Shown here: in pieces, positions 55,873 through 64,000 of the stretch
Layout: every line of letters begins with the position of its first letter
Position numbering within the stretch: position 1 is the stretch's first letter
DNA from: Bacteroidales bacterium
GTDB taxonomy: Bacteria > Bacteroidota > Bacteroidia > Bacteroidales > UBA932
NCBI GenBank assembly: GCA_024401925.1
Contig: JAKSKD010000001.1
Span: forward strand, 1-64,000
Reading direction: 5' to 3'
DNA length: 64,000 bases
The notes under the pieces: model-generated
The model's database searches: none
The model's input: only the letters and a program-made list of their open reading frames with translations
Told to the model about the DNA's origin: nothing
Program-made: the position numbers and the translations under genes

Positions 55873-58800
55873 TTAGAATGTGATGTTGATACCGAAGGTG
55901 TATGAACGGATGGTAGGATACTTGTCACGGTCGTCGGTACCAGGGTCATAGCCGTTTCCGCCGTAGGTGACGCGGATTTCCGGGTCGAGACCGCTGTAAT
56001 TTGTGAAGGTGGCAAGATTGTGGATGCTACCGTAGAAGCGTACGTTCTTGACGATGGACTTGTTCTTGATAGGAAGGGTATAACCAAGCGTTACATTGTC
56101 AATCTTCCAATAGTCACCGTTCTCGATATAGTAGCTGATATAGCGCTGTGAGTCACTGATGTAGGTCTTCTCTCCTGTCTTCTGTCCTGTGTACTCGTCA
56201 ACTACGTCGATCTTGTCGAAAGCGCACTTGAGGACGTTGTACTGGATAGTCGGGTTGCCGTAGAAGAGCTTTTGATAGTTGAGTACCTGGAAGCCAAAGG
56301 CGCCACGCATGGTGATTGCGAGATCGAAGTTCTTGAAACGGAAGTTATTGTTCCAGTTTGCATAGTAAAGCGGAACACCGTTACCGAGCACTTGCCAATC
56401 TGCAGATGTGGCGTTCTCGGCGAGGTCAGGAAAGCGGCTGACGACGTTACCGTTCTCGTCGTAGTTGAAACGCTCCACAATCCACTTTCCTGCTGAGTTG
56501 AGTCCCATTGAATGGAGACCGAAGAAGTTTCCGATGGCCCAGCCTTCCTTTACACGGTGGGTGGAAGTCTGAATAGGCTCTCCCGTGTATCCTGTGTCAA
56601 AGTAGTCGGTTGACATCTGGAACTCGTCGTTCTGGAGAGAAACGAGCTTGTTCTCATTGGCTGAGAAGGTGGCAGACGTTTTCCACTCGAAATCGCTTGT
56701 TCGTACAGGGACTGCGTTGATGAGCACTTCGAGACCTCGGTTGCGGATATGGCATACATTGGCCATCATGGAGCTGTACTGGTATGGAGGGACAGGGACG
56801 CTGTACCAGTAGAGACCGTCCTTCGTGTCTCTCTGGTAGGCATCAATGCTACCGCTGATTCTCTCGTCAAAGAATGAGAAATCAAGACCGACATTGTACT
56901 CGTATTTCTTCTCCCAGCGGAGGTTCTCGTTGTCGTTGCGGACAGGTGTGAGAACAGGGATCCATTCGTTGTTGTAGAAGAAGTATCCATCGTAGTTGAG
57001 GGATGCAAGTGACTGGTACGGGCTGTCTACATCGATACCGGTGATACCGAAACCGGCGCGGAGCTTAAGGTTGTCGATCCACTTGATGTCTTTCATGAAA
57101 TCCTCATTGTTGATACGCCATCCTGCGGATACGCCAGGGAAGTTACCCCATTTGTAGTCCTTACCGAACTTTGAAGAACCGTCGCGGCGGAGGGAGAGCA
57201 TGAGGAGGTACCTGTCTGCATAGTTATATGTAGCACGTGCGAAAAGACCGATGAGCTTGGTCTTCTCCTTGTATGAATACATGCTTGCAAGACCGTCCTG
57301 GAGACCCATACCTGCACCTATGTTGTTGTAGAGGTACTGGTCGGTAGGGAAGTTCTTGTTGGACATTGAGAAGTTCTCAGAGGTGTTGTCCTCATAAGAG
57401 TAACCTGCGACTGCAGTTACGTGGTGGTTACCGAAGTCCTTCTGGAATGAAGCGGAAAGCTCGGCCATGTTGTTGATGTAGTCGGAAGCGCCTCTGCTGG
57501 CGTATCCGTTGTTGCCGCTTTCAGTGGTGGATACATCGTTGTGAGTGTTGTAGTAGCCGTTGATGCTGCTCTGTCCCTTGCGGACATAGAGGGCCTTGAG
57601 TGTAAGGAAGTCCCATGGTGAGAACTCTGCGACACCGTTGAAACGTACGTTGCGTGAACGGCGCATGCCGATACGCTCATGAACGTATGAAAGCGGGTTG
57701 TCGTAGAAGTAAACTGAACGCTCGTTCCATGTGCCGTCCTCGTTGTAGATAGGCTGGGTAGGGTTCTGGATGCAAGCCTGACGGTAAACGTAGTTAGGGT
57801 CGAAGCCTGTGTTGCCGTTGGTCTCGTTGGCGAGGACCTCGCCTGTAAGTTTCAACTTGTCATTGAAAAGGTACTGGGAGATTTGGGCGCGTGCGCGCAA
57901 GTCGCTCTGGCCGGTGCCGATGATGGTACCTTCGTTGTTGTTGTAGCTGATGTTGGCGGTGTAGGTGTTGTGCATGGTTCCGCCCATCACTGAAAGGTTG
58001 TGGTTGTGGGTGATACCTGTCTGGCTGATTTCATCGAGCCAGTTCACGCTTGCACCGTAATCCTTGTCGTTCGCACCGGAGAATGTCCAACCGTCTGACA
58101 TGAGCTGGCGGAGGTCGTCAGCCTGAAGGAAATCAGGAGTTTTGAGCCATGTTGAGGCTGAGATGTAACCTGAGTATTCCACTACTGCCGGCATGTCACG
58201 CCTGGCGTTCTTTGTGGAGATGATGATGACACCGTTGGTACCGCGGGTACCGTAGATAGCGGTTGCAGAACCGTCCTTGAGGACGTCGATGCTTTCGATG
58301 TCCTCAGGAGCGACTGTGCTGAAGCTTCCAGGCACACCGTCGATGAGGATAAGAGGTGCTGTTGAACCGAGGAGTGATGAATAACCGCGGAGCATCACTG
58401 ATGATGAAGAGGTAGGGTCACCTGAAGAAACGGTTACCTGGAGGCCTGCGACCTTGCCCTGAATGAGCTGGCCGGCATCGTGGATGGCTCCCTTATTAAA
58501 TGACTCAGCCTTTACGCTCTGTACTGAAGAAGTGACGTCGGCCTTCTTCTGGGTACCGTAACCGATGACCACCGTTTCCTGAAGAAATGATGCCTCTTCC
58601 TCTAGAGTGACGTTGATTACCTGCTGATTGCCGACCGTGATTTCCACGGTCTGGTATCCTATGCAGGAGAATTGAAGGACAGAACTTGCGTCCCTGACGG
58701 TGATGGTATAAGTACCATCAGCGCCGGTAATGACGCCGTTCTGAGTTCCAAGTTCGACGACACCTCCACCTATTACAGGCTCGCCGGTGGCATCGGTAAC

Positions 58801-58887
58801 AGTTCCCTTTACGACTACTGCCGCCATTGCAGGAAGTGAGGCAAGCAGGAGAAGCAGGGACAAAGAGAATTGTAAAATTCTTTTCAT
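55873..58887 (-). CDS. SusC/RagA family TonB-dependent outer-membrane transporter
   Basis: Imports oligomeric nutrients through the outer membrane. The 1004-residue product has a signal peptide, a carboxypeptidase-D-like regulatory domain (VVVKGTVTDATGEPVIGGG), the SusC plug with VVIGYGTQKKADVTSSV and ILIDGVPGSF, and a 22-strand-type barrel ending in FGINITF with terminal Phe. No STN anti-sigma domain is present, so regulation is likely not through an ECF pair. It lies 43 bases downstream of the GH27 gene. Cargo could be glycan or glycopeptide. Confidence 0.96.
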   Translation of the reverse strand: MKRILQFSLSLLLLLASLPAMAAVVVKGTVTDATGEPVIGGGVVELGTQNGVITGADGTYTITVRDASSVLQFSCIGYQTVEITVGNQQVINVTLEEEASFLQETVVIGYGTQKKADVTSSVQSVKAESFNKGAIHDAGQLIQGKVAGLQVTVSSGDPTSSSSVMLRGYSSLLGSTAPLILIDGVPGSFSTVAPEDIESIDVLKDGSATAIYGTRGTNGVIIISTKNARRDMPAVVEYSGYISASTWLKTPDFLQADDLRQLMSDGWTFSGANDKDYGASVNWLDEISQTGITHNHNLSVMGGTMHNTYTANISYNNNEGTIIGTGQSDLRARAQISQYLFNDKLKLTGEVLANETNGNTGFDPNYVYRQACIQNPTQPIYNEDGTWNERSVYFYDNPLSYVHERIGMRRSRNVRFNGVAEFSPWDFLTLKALYVRKGQSSINGYYNTHNDVSTTESGNNGYASRGASDYINNMAELSASFQKDFGNHHVTAVAGYSYEDNTSENFSMSNKNFPTDQYLYNNIGAGMGLQDGLASMYSYKEKTKLIGLFARATYNYADRYLLMLSLRRDGSSKFGKDYKWGNFPGVSAGWRINNEDFMKDIKWIDNLKLRAGFGITGIDVDSPYQSLASLNYDGYFFYNNEWIPVLTPVRNDNENLRWEKKYEYNVGLDFSFFDERISGSIDAYQRDTKDGLYWYSVPVPPYQYSSMMANVCHIRNRGLEVLINAVPVRTSDFEWKTSATFSANENKLVSLQNDEFQMSTDYFDTGYTGEPIQTSTHRVKEGWAIGNFFGLHSMGLNSAGKWIVERFNYDENGNVVSRFPDLAENATSADWQVLGNGVPLYYANWNNNFRFKNFDLAITMRGAFGFQVLNYQKLFYGNPTIQYNVLKCAFDKIDVVDEYTGQKTGEKTYISDSQRYISYYIENGDYWKIDNVTLGYTLPIKNKSIVKNVRFYGSIHNLATFTNYSGLDPEIRVTYGGNGYDPGTDDRDKYPTIRSYTFGINITF

Positions 58888-58930
58888 GCTGTTTTTAGTT
58901 TTAGATTATAAATAATTGGTTTATTGAGGA

Positions 58931-60169
58931 TTAGTTTTTGACCGGTGTGAGCCTGACGAGCTTGACCCCGTGCCCGGGCACTTCTGCCTTGTAGTTGGTT
59001 GCGGTGGTCCCGACGTCCTTGTGTAGCCACAGGTCCCTTATTTTGTATCTCTTTTTGTGCAGATTTATATTCTCGGCGAAATACATTGTCTGATCAGTCC
59101 AGCAATAATCGAGATTCCAGACAAATTCGCTGCGGTTCATAAAGCAGATGGCGATTTCTCCTCCATCCAGAGGTTTTGCCCAAATCTGTCTGTCGCCCAT
59201 ATCCATAAAGAGCGTGGCCTGAATTCCAAGTTTATCCTGATCGAGCGCTATGACTTCCTTGTTTGAAAGTATTTCAAGAATCTGTGATGTCATATTGCGC
59301 AGATCATTGCCGCACATAAGTGGCGCAGACAGCATACACCACATAGAAAAATGAGTAATATTCTCATCGTAACTCATCTGGCCGTTGCCCACCTCAAGCA
59401 TCTCAGCATCGTTCCAATGTCCAGGACCGGCATATTCTACAAGATCCTTCATCGCGTCGATGCACCCGAGCACTCCGACGCCTCCCCAGTCGAACTTCGC
59501 ATTGTAAACGGCGCGGATGTCAGGAGTCACCCTCCAGAGGTGGCCAATGCCTTTGCCCCATTCCCAAGGCTTGTTTTCACCCCATTCGCAGATGCTCAGG
59601 ATAATGGGTCTGCCTGCTGTCTTTATGGCCTCTGCCATTGTCCTATATGCTGCCTCGGCGTTCTGACCTCCGTTGTTGCACCAGTCATATTTCAGGTAGT
59701 CGACTCCCCATTCGGCATATTTGAGAGCATCCTGGTACTGATGCCCGTTGCTTCCGGGTCTTCCTTGACAAGTGTAGTCACCCGCACAGGAATATAGACC
59801 GAACTTGAGTCCTAGGCTGTGAATATAGTCAGCAAGCGCCTTGATGCCGTGAGGGAATGCTTCGGGGTCTGCAACGATATCTCCCTTCTCGTCTCTGGAT
59901 ATCTGCCAACAATCATCCATTACGATATACTCGTATCCTACATCATTAAGTCCCGAACTCACCATTGCCTCGGCTATCGAGCGAATCTTATCCTCATCGA
60001 TCTTTCCGCCGAAGATGTTCCAGCTGTTCCAGCCCATCGGAGGAGTCTGGGCGAGAGATTCGTATTCCTCGTCGCTGAGCTTCCGGACTTCACCGTTCTG
60101 GGCAAAGCAAAGGGATGAGCATGTCATCAGGACAGTTGATACTGCGGTGAGAAGAGCTTGGAGTTTCAT
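58931..60169 (-). CDS. GH27 alpha-galactosidase
   Basis: A 412-residue secreted enzyme (signal peptide ending near CFAQ). GH27 clan-D motifs are complete: TPPMGWNSWN, MDDCWQ, nucleophile Asp162 in YLKYDWCN and acid/base Asp254 in GHWNDAEMLEVGN. It removes terminal alpha-D-galactose; alpha-galactose is O-linked to serine in extensins, so it fits the proposed substrate, though galactomannan or raffinose-type substrates are equally possible from the sequence alone. First gene of the long minus-strand run down to the activase. Confidence 0.94.
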   Translation of the reverse strand: MKLQALLTAVSTVLMTCSSLCFAQNGEVRKLSDEEYESLAQTPPMGWNSWNIFGGKIDEDKIRSIAEAMVSSGLNDVGYEYIVMDDCWQISRDEKGDIVADPEAFPHGIKALADYIHSLGLKFGLYSCAGDYTCQGRPGSNGHQYQDALKYAEWGVDYLKYDWCNNGGQNAEAAYRTMAEAIKTAGRPIILSICEWGENKPWEWGKGIGHLWRVTPDIRAVYNAKFDWGGVGVLGCIDAMKDLVEYAGPGHWNDAEMLEVGNGQMSYDENITHFSMWCMLSAPLMCGNDLRNMTSQILEILSNKEVIALDQDKLGIQATLFMDMGDRQIWAKPLDGGEIAICFMNRSEFVWNLDYCWTDQTMYFAENINLHKKRYKIRDLWLHKDVGTTATNYKAEVPGHGVKLVRLTPVKN

Positions 60170-60528
60170 TTTAGTGTCTGGTAATAATTTTCAACAAGAT
60201 AGACACTAATAATTACTGATAGGGCTAATAAAATCCAATCTTGTAGCAAAAAAGTCCAAAAAACAGATAAATGCTATTGCTTGGGCATAAGAGGTGGTGT
60301 AATAAATGTAAAATTATGCTTATTAGGCACTTATTTAAATATTTTATTAATTCTGGACCCCGTTGAGGCTTCTGTCGCCCTCATTCTGCTTTATGCTTGC
60401 GAGAGCCGGAATTGGTCAAATATCTACCACTTTTAGACTTTTGTCCTATATTATTATACTATTTTTCCGCATCGGTTCAGCCTAATTCTTAAATTTGCAC
60501 AGAAAGGAAAATCAAAATACCGCATATC
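60170..60528. other. Divergent regulatory spacer between GH27 and GH146-type genes
   Basis: 359 bases, AT-rich, without a gene. On the plus strand a TAAATTTG box (60490-60497) lies 31 bases before the GH146-type start; a good -33 TTG is not at the right distance. No clear minus-strand promoter could be assigned for GH27. It shares the short string AGTCCAA (60253-60259) with the spacer upstream of the regulator, too little to call a site. Confidence 0.4.
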
Positions 60529-63489
60529 ATGAAACTTCTGAACCGCATCATCTCCGCCACCCTGTTCGTGGTCGCGCTTCTGACCGCCCCTCAGCTTTCC
60601 GGAGCATCGAAAAGAAACATTTCCAAGGTCGATCCGATCTCAGTGACCACTCCTGAAGGCACTGCCCCGCGACTCCCGTACCAGGTGTTCGTGAAGTACT
60701 CGGACGGCACTTCGGAATGGCGCCAGGTCAAGTGGGACAATTTTTCGAGAGAGACCGAAGATGATGAGGCGGATCCGAAGACTCATCCCGCCGGAACTGT
60801 ATATACCGTCACTGGCAACATTATCGGCGACAACACCACAGAAAACGGTTATCCCGTTTCCGCCAGGGTCGAAGTCGTGAAGGAAGCTTGGGCGGTTCCT
60901 GCATCCAAACCGGTTGCGGAGACTCTCCCTCTTGCTGACGTCAAGCTCCTCGGCGACAACCGCCTTACATCAAACAGAGACCTCGATATCAATGAAATCA
61001 TCAGCTGGGACGTAAAGCAGCAGCTCTACAACTACCGTGACACTTACGGCCTCAGTACAGAAGGCTATCCTGTCTCAGATGGCTGGGACTCTCCTGATAC
61101 CAAACTCAAGGGTCATGGTTCGGGGCATTATATGTCAGCTCTCGCTTTTGCGTATTCAAGCACGGATGACCCGCAGCAGAAGGCACAGCTCAAGGAGAGA
61201 GCGAAGTTTATGGTGGACCAGCTCCGTGAGTGCCAGGAGATGACTTTCGTCTGGTCAGACTCGCTCGGACGCTACTGGGAGGCCCGCGACCTGGCTCCTG
61301 AGGAGGAACTCAGGGAACTCAAGGGTACATGGGATGCTTTCGACGAATACAAGAAAGACTGCACGAAATACGGCTATGGCTACATCAACGCCATCCCTGC
61401 ACAGCATCCGGCCCTCATCGAGATGTACCGTGCATACAACAACTCCGACTGGGTATGGGCGCCGTATTACTCCATCCACAAACAGCTCGCCGGTCTTATC
61501 GATATTGCTAACAACTTTGACGACAAGGAGATAGCTGACAAGGCCCTCCTTATCGCCAAGGACATGGGCCTTTGGGTATGGAACAGACTCCATTACCGTA
61601 CATATGTCAAGATGGACGGTGACAAGCAGGAACGTCAGGCCAAGCCAGGCAACCGTTACGAGATGTGGAACATGTACATTGCCGGTGAGGTGGGTGGCAT
61701 GGCCGAGTCGCTCTCGCGCCTGTCCGAGATGGTCTCCGACAAGAATGAGAAGTCGAAACTTATAGAGGCCGCCAACTACTTCGATTCTCCGGCCCTCTTC
61801 AACCCGCTTTCAGCCGGAGTCGATGATATACGCACCCGTCACGCCAACCAGCACATCCCTATGATTGTCGGCGCACTCCGTTCATACCGGGTGAATGAGA
61901 ATCCATATTACTATAATATTGCCCTTAACTTCTGGAACATGATGCAGGGCCGTTACATCTATGCGATGGGCGGTGTCGGAAACGGAGAGATGTTCCGCCA
62001 GCCATATACGCAGATTCTCAGTATGAACACCAACGTGATGACCGACCATAATCGTAACATGTACCCGAATCCCGATATCAATGAAACCTGCTGCGCATAT
62101 AATCTGGCAAAACTCACCAAAGACCTGAACTGCTACGATCCTGACGATGCAAGGTATATGGACTACTATGAGAGAGTTCTGTACAACCAGCTTGTAGGCT
62201 CCGTCCATCCGGAGCACTATATGACCACATACCAGTATGCTGTCGGAATGAACGCCGCGAAGGAGTTCGGCAACGAGACTCCGCAATCAACATGCTGCGG
62301 TGGCACAGGTTCCGAGAATCACGTAAAGTATCAGGAGGCAGCTTATTTCGTCTCCGACGACACTGTCTGGGTGGGGCTCTATATGCCTACCGAGGCTGAC
62401 TGGAAGGCCAAAGGAATCACCCTCGTCCAGGATTGCCTCTGGCCTGCTGAGAGGTCCGTAATCAGAGTCAAGGGCGGCGAAGCTGATTTTACCCTCAAGC
62501 TGCGTGTTCCTTATTGGGCTACTGAAGGATTCGACGTGAAACTCAATGGCGTGTCTGTCGCTCCTTCATATCAGCCTTGCTCTTATGTCGCTGTGCCTAA
62601 GCTTCATTGGACCGCTTCCGATGTCGTGGAGGTGGTGATGCCGTTCGGCAAGCACATAAACTTCGGCCCTGACAAGATGGATCTTGCCGCCACCGATGTG
62701 AACGAGACCGCCACCCCGTTCGACCCTCAATGGGTGGGGACGGTAATGTACGGGCCGCTTGCAATGGCTACCAGGGACGTGACCAGCTGGTTTGACGCCG
62801 ACATCAGTCTCAGTTCCGATCTCAAGGAAATCAAGCTCGAGGGTCATACTAACGATGCAGGCTTCAATGGAAACCTCTATACACTCAGCATAAATGGGTT
62901 GCATTTCCAGCCTGACTACTGGCAGACTGAGAATTCGACGCACTACCTGCGTCTCAACGTTCAGAACGGACCTAAGAAAAAAATCAAGGCCGGCAAGGTC
63001 GATAAGTCCGCCCTCCAGCAGGCTGTAGCCCTGGCCGTTGAGAGGAAGACGGCTCAGGAAGCATGGGAGGCCATGGCTGTCAAGGTCCCTGAATTCGCTC
63101 CTTGGGCTTCTAACGGATACGCCCGCCTCATGGAGAAGATGCAACGCGCCGAAGAAGTTCTGTCTATGAGAAAGAAGGACGTGACACCAGCCAAGATTGC
63201 CGCAGCCCTTTCATCCCTGAATATGGCAATCAACACCATGCGCCCCGGCAATCTCGCGGAACCTGAGGATCTGGATGCGCTGTTCCCGCTTCTGATGGAC
63301 TCCAGATACAACATCAATGACAAGACCACTGAACTTCGTGAAGCTATTGACTACGGCGAAATGGTAGTCCAGTATGTAAATGACGGCAGTGGAACAAAGG
63401 ACCTGATAGACAAAGCAATAATCCGGCTCAGAAAAGCCAGGGAAGAAATGGGAGTTGCAGCAGAAACAAACATTGGAATGTATCTGTAG
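60529..63489 (+). CDS. GH146/GH127-type beta-L-arabinofuranosidase
   Basis: A 986-residue secreted protein (signal peptide, cleavage near SGA). Residues about 35-120 are an Ig-like domain. The catalytic (alpha/alpha)6 domain (former DUF1680) has GHGSGHYMSALAFAY, HANQHIP, Glu519 with Cys521/Cys522 in NETCCAYNL and Cys589/Cys590 in STCCGGTGSENH, the zinc/thiolate site of cysteine-dependent beta-L-arabinofuranosidases. This motif form is closer to GH146 than to the GH127 enzyme encoded at 32256-34658. The last 120 residues are a helical repeat region. It is transcribed divergently from GH27. Confidence 0.87.
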   Translation: MKLLNRIISATLFVVALLTAPQLSGASKRNISKVDPISVTTPEGTAPRLPYQVFVKYSDGTSEWRQVKWDNFSRETEDDEADPKTHPAGTVYTVTGNIIGDNTTENGYPVSARVEVVKEAWAVPASKPVAETLPLADVKLLGDNRLTSNRDLDINEIISWDVKQQLYNYRDTYGLSTEGYPVSDGWDSPDTKLKGHGSGHYMSALAFAYSSTDDPQQKAQLKERAKFMVDQLRECQEMTFVWSDSLGRYWEARDLAPEEELRELKGTWDAFDEYKKDCTKYGYGYINAIPAQHPALIEMYRAYNNSDWVWAPYYSIHKQLAGLIDIANNFDDKEIADKALLIAKDMGLWVWNRLHYRTYVKMDGDKQERQAKPGNRYEMWNMYIAGEVGGMAESLSRLSEMVSDKNEKSKLIEAANYFDSPALFNPLSAGVDDIRTRHANQHIPMIVGALRSYRVNENPYYYNIALNFWNMMQGRYIYAMGGVGNGEMFRQPYTQILSMNTNVMTDHNRNMYPNPDINETCCAYNLAKLTKDLNCYDPDDARYMDYYERVLYNQLVGSVHPEHYMTTYQYAVGMNAAKEFGNETPQSTCCGGTGSENHVKYQEAAYFVSDDTVWVGLYMPTEADWKAKGITLVQDCLWPAERSVIRVKGGEADFTLKLRVPYWATEGFDVKLNGVSVAPSYQPCSYVAVPKLHWTASDVVEVVMPFGKHINFGPDKMDLAATDVNETATPFDPQWVGTVMYGPLAMATRDVTSWFDADISLSSDLKEIKLEGHTNDAGFNGNLYTLSINGLHFQPDYWQTENSTHYLRLNVQNGPKKKIKAGKVDKSALQQAVALAVERKTAQEAWEAMAVKVPEFAPWASNGYARLMEKMQRAEEVLSMRKKDVTPAKIAAALSSLNMAINTMRPGNLAEPEDLDALFPLLMDSRYNINDKTTELREAIDYGEMVVQYVNDGSGTKDLIDKAIIRLRKAREEMGVAAETNIGMYL

Positions 63490-63512
63490 TCTGGCAAAAG
63501 AGAGAAAAAACA

Positions 63513-63646
63513 GAGCGCGGAAGGCCGGCTTGTCCTGAAACCTTCCGCGCTTCGCGCTTCATCCAGTCATTCGCTTCGCTCATGCCAGCCGCTCACGAGG
63601 CCGCGGCCGGCCACGGGTTTCCGGGACAAGCCGGCCTTCCGCGCTC
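63513..63646. repeat. Large intergenic palindrome between the GH146-type gene and aspS
   Basis: The arms at 63513-63542 and 63616-63646 are inverted copies over about 30 bases (core GCGCGGAAGGCCGGCTTGTCC perfect to about 23 bases, then one small indel). The 70-base centre contains GAGGCCGCGGCCGGCC-type self-complementary sequence. It could act as a bidirectional terminator for the two convergent genes, or be a dispersed palindromic element. No T-run is adjacent, which favours the second. Confidence 0.6.
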
Positions 63647-63672
63647 CATAATATAAATATATACCTATAAAT

Positions 63673-64000
63673 CTATTCGCCAGCGCGAACGTCTATCTGC
63701 AGTTCATCAAGCTGCTCCCGGTCAATCTTTGACGGAGAATCAATCATCACATCGCGTCCCTGATTGTTCTTAGGGAATGCGATATAATCGCGGATTGTCT
63801 CCTGCCCGCCGAAGAGGGCGCATACACGGTCGAAACCGAATGCAAGTCCTCCGTGAGGAGGTGCACCGAACTTGAAAGCATTGATGATGAAGCCGAACTT
63901 GTACTCAGCATCCTCCTTGCTGATGCCGAGGACTTCGAACATACGGCTCTGCATCTCTGCATTATGGATTCGGATAGATCCGCCACCGAGCTCCGTTCCG
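63673..64000 (-). CDS. aspS: Aspartyl-tRNA synthetase (partial, C-terminal part)
   Basis: C-terminal 108 residues or so of AspRS; the rest lies beyond the window end. The frame is open to base 64000 and reads [23 protein letters not shown], then the class II motif 3 region [16 protein letters not shown] and [22 protein letters not shown]. It ends in a normal C-terminus. Convergent with the GH146-type gene; it marks the return to housekeeping genes. Confidence 0.96.
   Translation of the reverse strand, partial: GTELGGGSIRIHNAEMQSRMFEVLGISKEDAEYKFGFIINAFKFGAPPHGGLAFGFDRVCALFGGQETIRDYIAFPKNNQGRDVMIDSPSKIDREQLDELQIDVRAGE

Noticed and set aside
30181..63489. Interpreting the Hyp locus as collagen use
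   Set aside because: Collagen carries Hyp but no arabinose or Ser-linked alpha-galactose; the two beta-L-arabinofuranosidases point to plant glycoproteins. Collagen peptides remain possible as a secondary source of Hyp.
1..64000. tRNA genes or CRISPR arrays
   Set aside because: No cloverleaf with a TTC-type T-loop and no regularly spaced direct repeats were seen in the intergenic spaces on reading; no covariance search could be run.

Overview
The window reads as a chromosomal segment of a Bacteroidota bacterium, most likely a Bacteroidales from a plant-fed habitat such as an animal gut. The evidence is a SusC/SusD pair, several promoters of the Bacteroidota form (TTG, about 19 bases, TAnnTTTG), many lipoproteins, and family markers such as DUF4294, DUF3098, DUF4270, DUF4859 and BACON. 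Genus cannot be read from the sequence.

Region 1 (1-17.5 kb) is a broken S10/spc ribosomal-protein cluster. rplC-rplD-rplW-rplB-rpsS-rplV-rpsC (17325 to 13442) and rplP-rpmC-rpsQ-rplN-rplX-rplE-rpsN-rpsH-rplF-rplR-rpsE (4231 to the window start) keep their usual order. Between rpsC and rplP lie 9.2 kb of unrelated genes on both strands: uvrC, pnuC, acpP, a DUF4270 lipoprotein, a one-domain GT5 protein, ftsX, DUF3098, uppP, an LpxH-like hydrolase and DUF4294. rpsC ends at its own terminator and rplP has its own promoter, so the split looks biological.

Region 2 (17.5-25.4 kb, + strand) is a housekeeping run: cdaA, mutS2, yraN, manC, dapF, murB and murA. MurA has Asp where the usual fosfomycin-target Cys sits.

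Region 3 (25.4-30.2 kb) is a small plastic zone: an Rpn-type nuclease gene, a structured non-coding stretch, a decayed second Rpn copy, a GH5 lipoprotein plus alpha/beta-hydrolase pair, and a remnant of a CotH-like gene.

Region 4 (30.2-63.5 kb) is the main discovery candidate, a locus that appears built to consume plant hydroxyproline-rich glycoproteins (extensin type), both glycan and protein. It encodes GH127 and GH146-type beta-L-arabinofuranosidases, a GH51 alpha-L-arabinofuranosidase, a GH27 alpha-galactosidase and a GH97 alpha-galactosidase fused to a DUF6055 zinc-peptidase-like domain. It also has a SusC/SusD/surface-binding-protein set, three more secreted zincin-type lipoproteins (DUF6055, M64, tandem HExxH), an aminopeptidase P, the glycyl-radical trans-4-hydroxy-L-proline dehydratase HypD with its activase, and a P5C dehydrogenase. 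Inferred flow: remove Hyp-linked beta-arabinosides and Ser-linked alpha-galactose, cut the bared Pro/Hyp-rich backbone, free Hyp from peptides, dehydrate Hyp to P5C, and oxidise P5C to glutamate. The regulator in the middle (38012-40642) has a sensor propeller, Y_Y_Y domain, membrane helix and AraC domain but no kinase or receiver. The activase gene carries an in-frame palindromic insertion of about 109 bp.

The window ends in aspS (partial). No tRNA, rRNA or CRISPR was seen.
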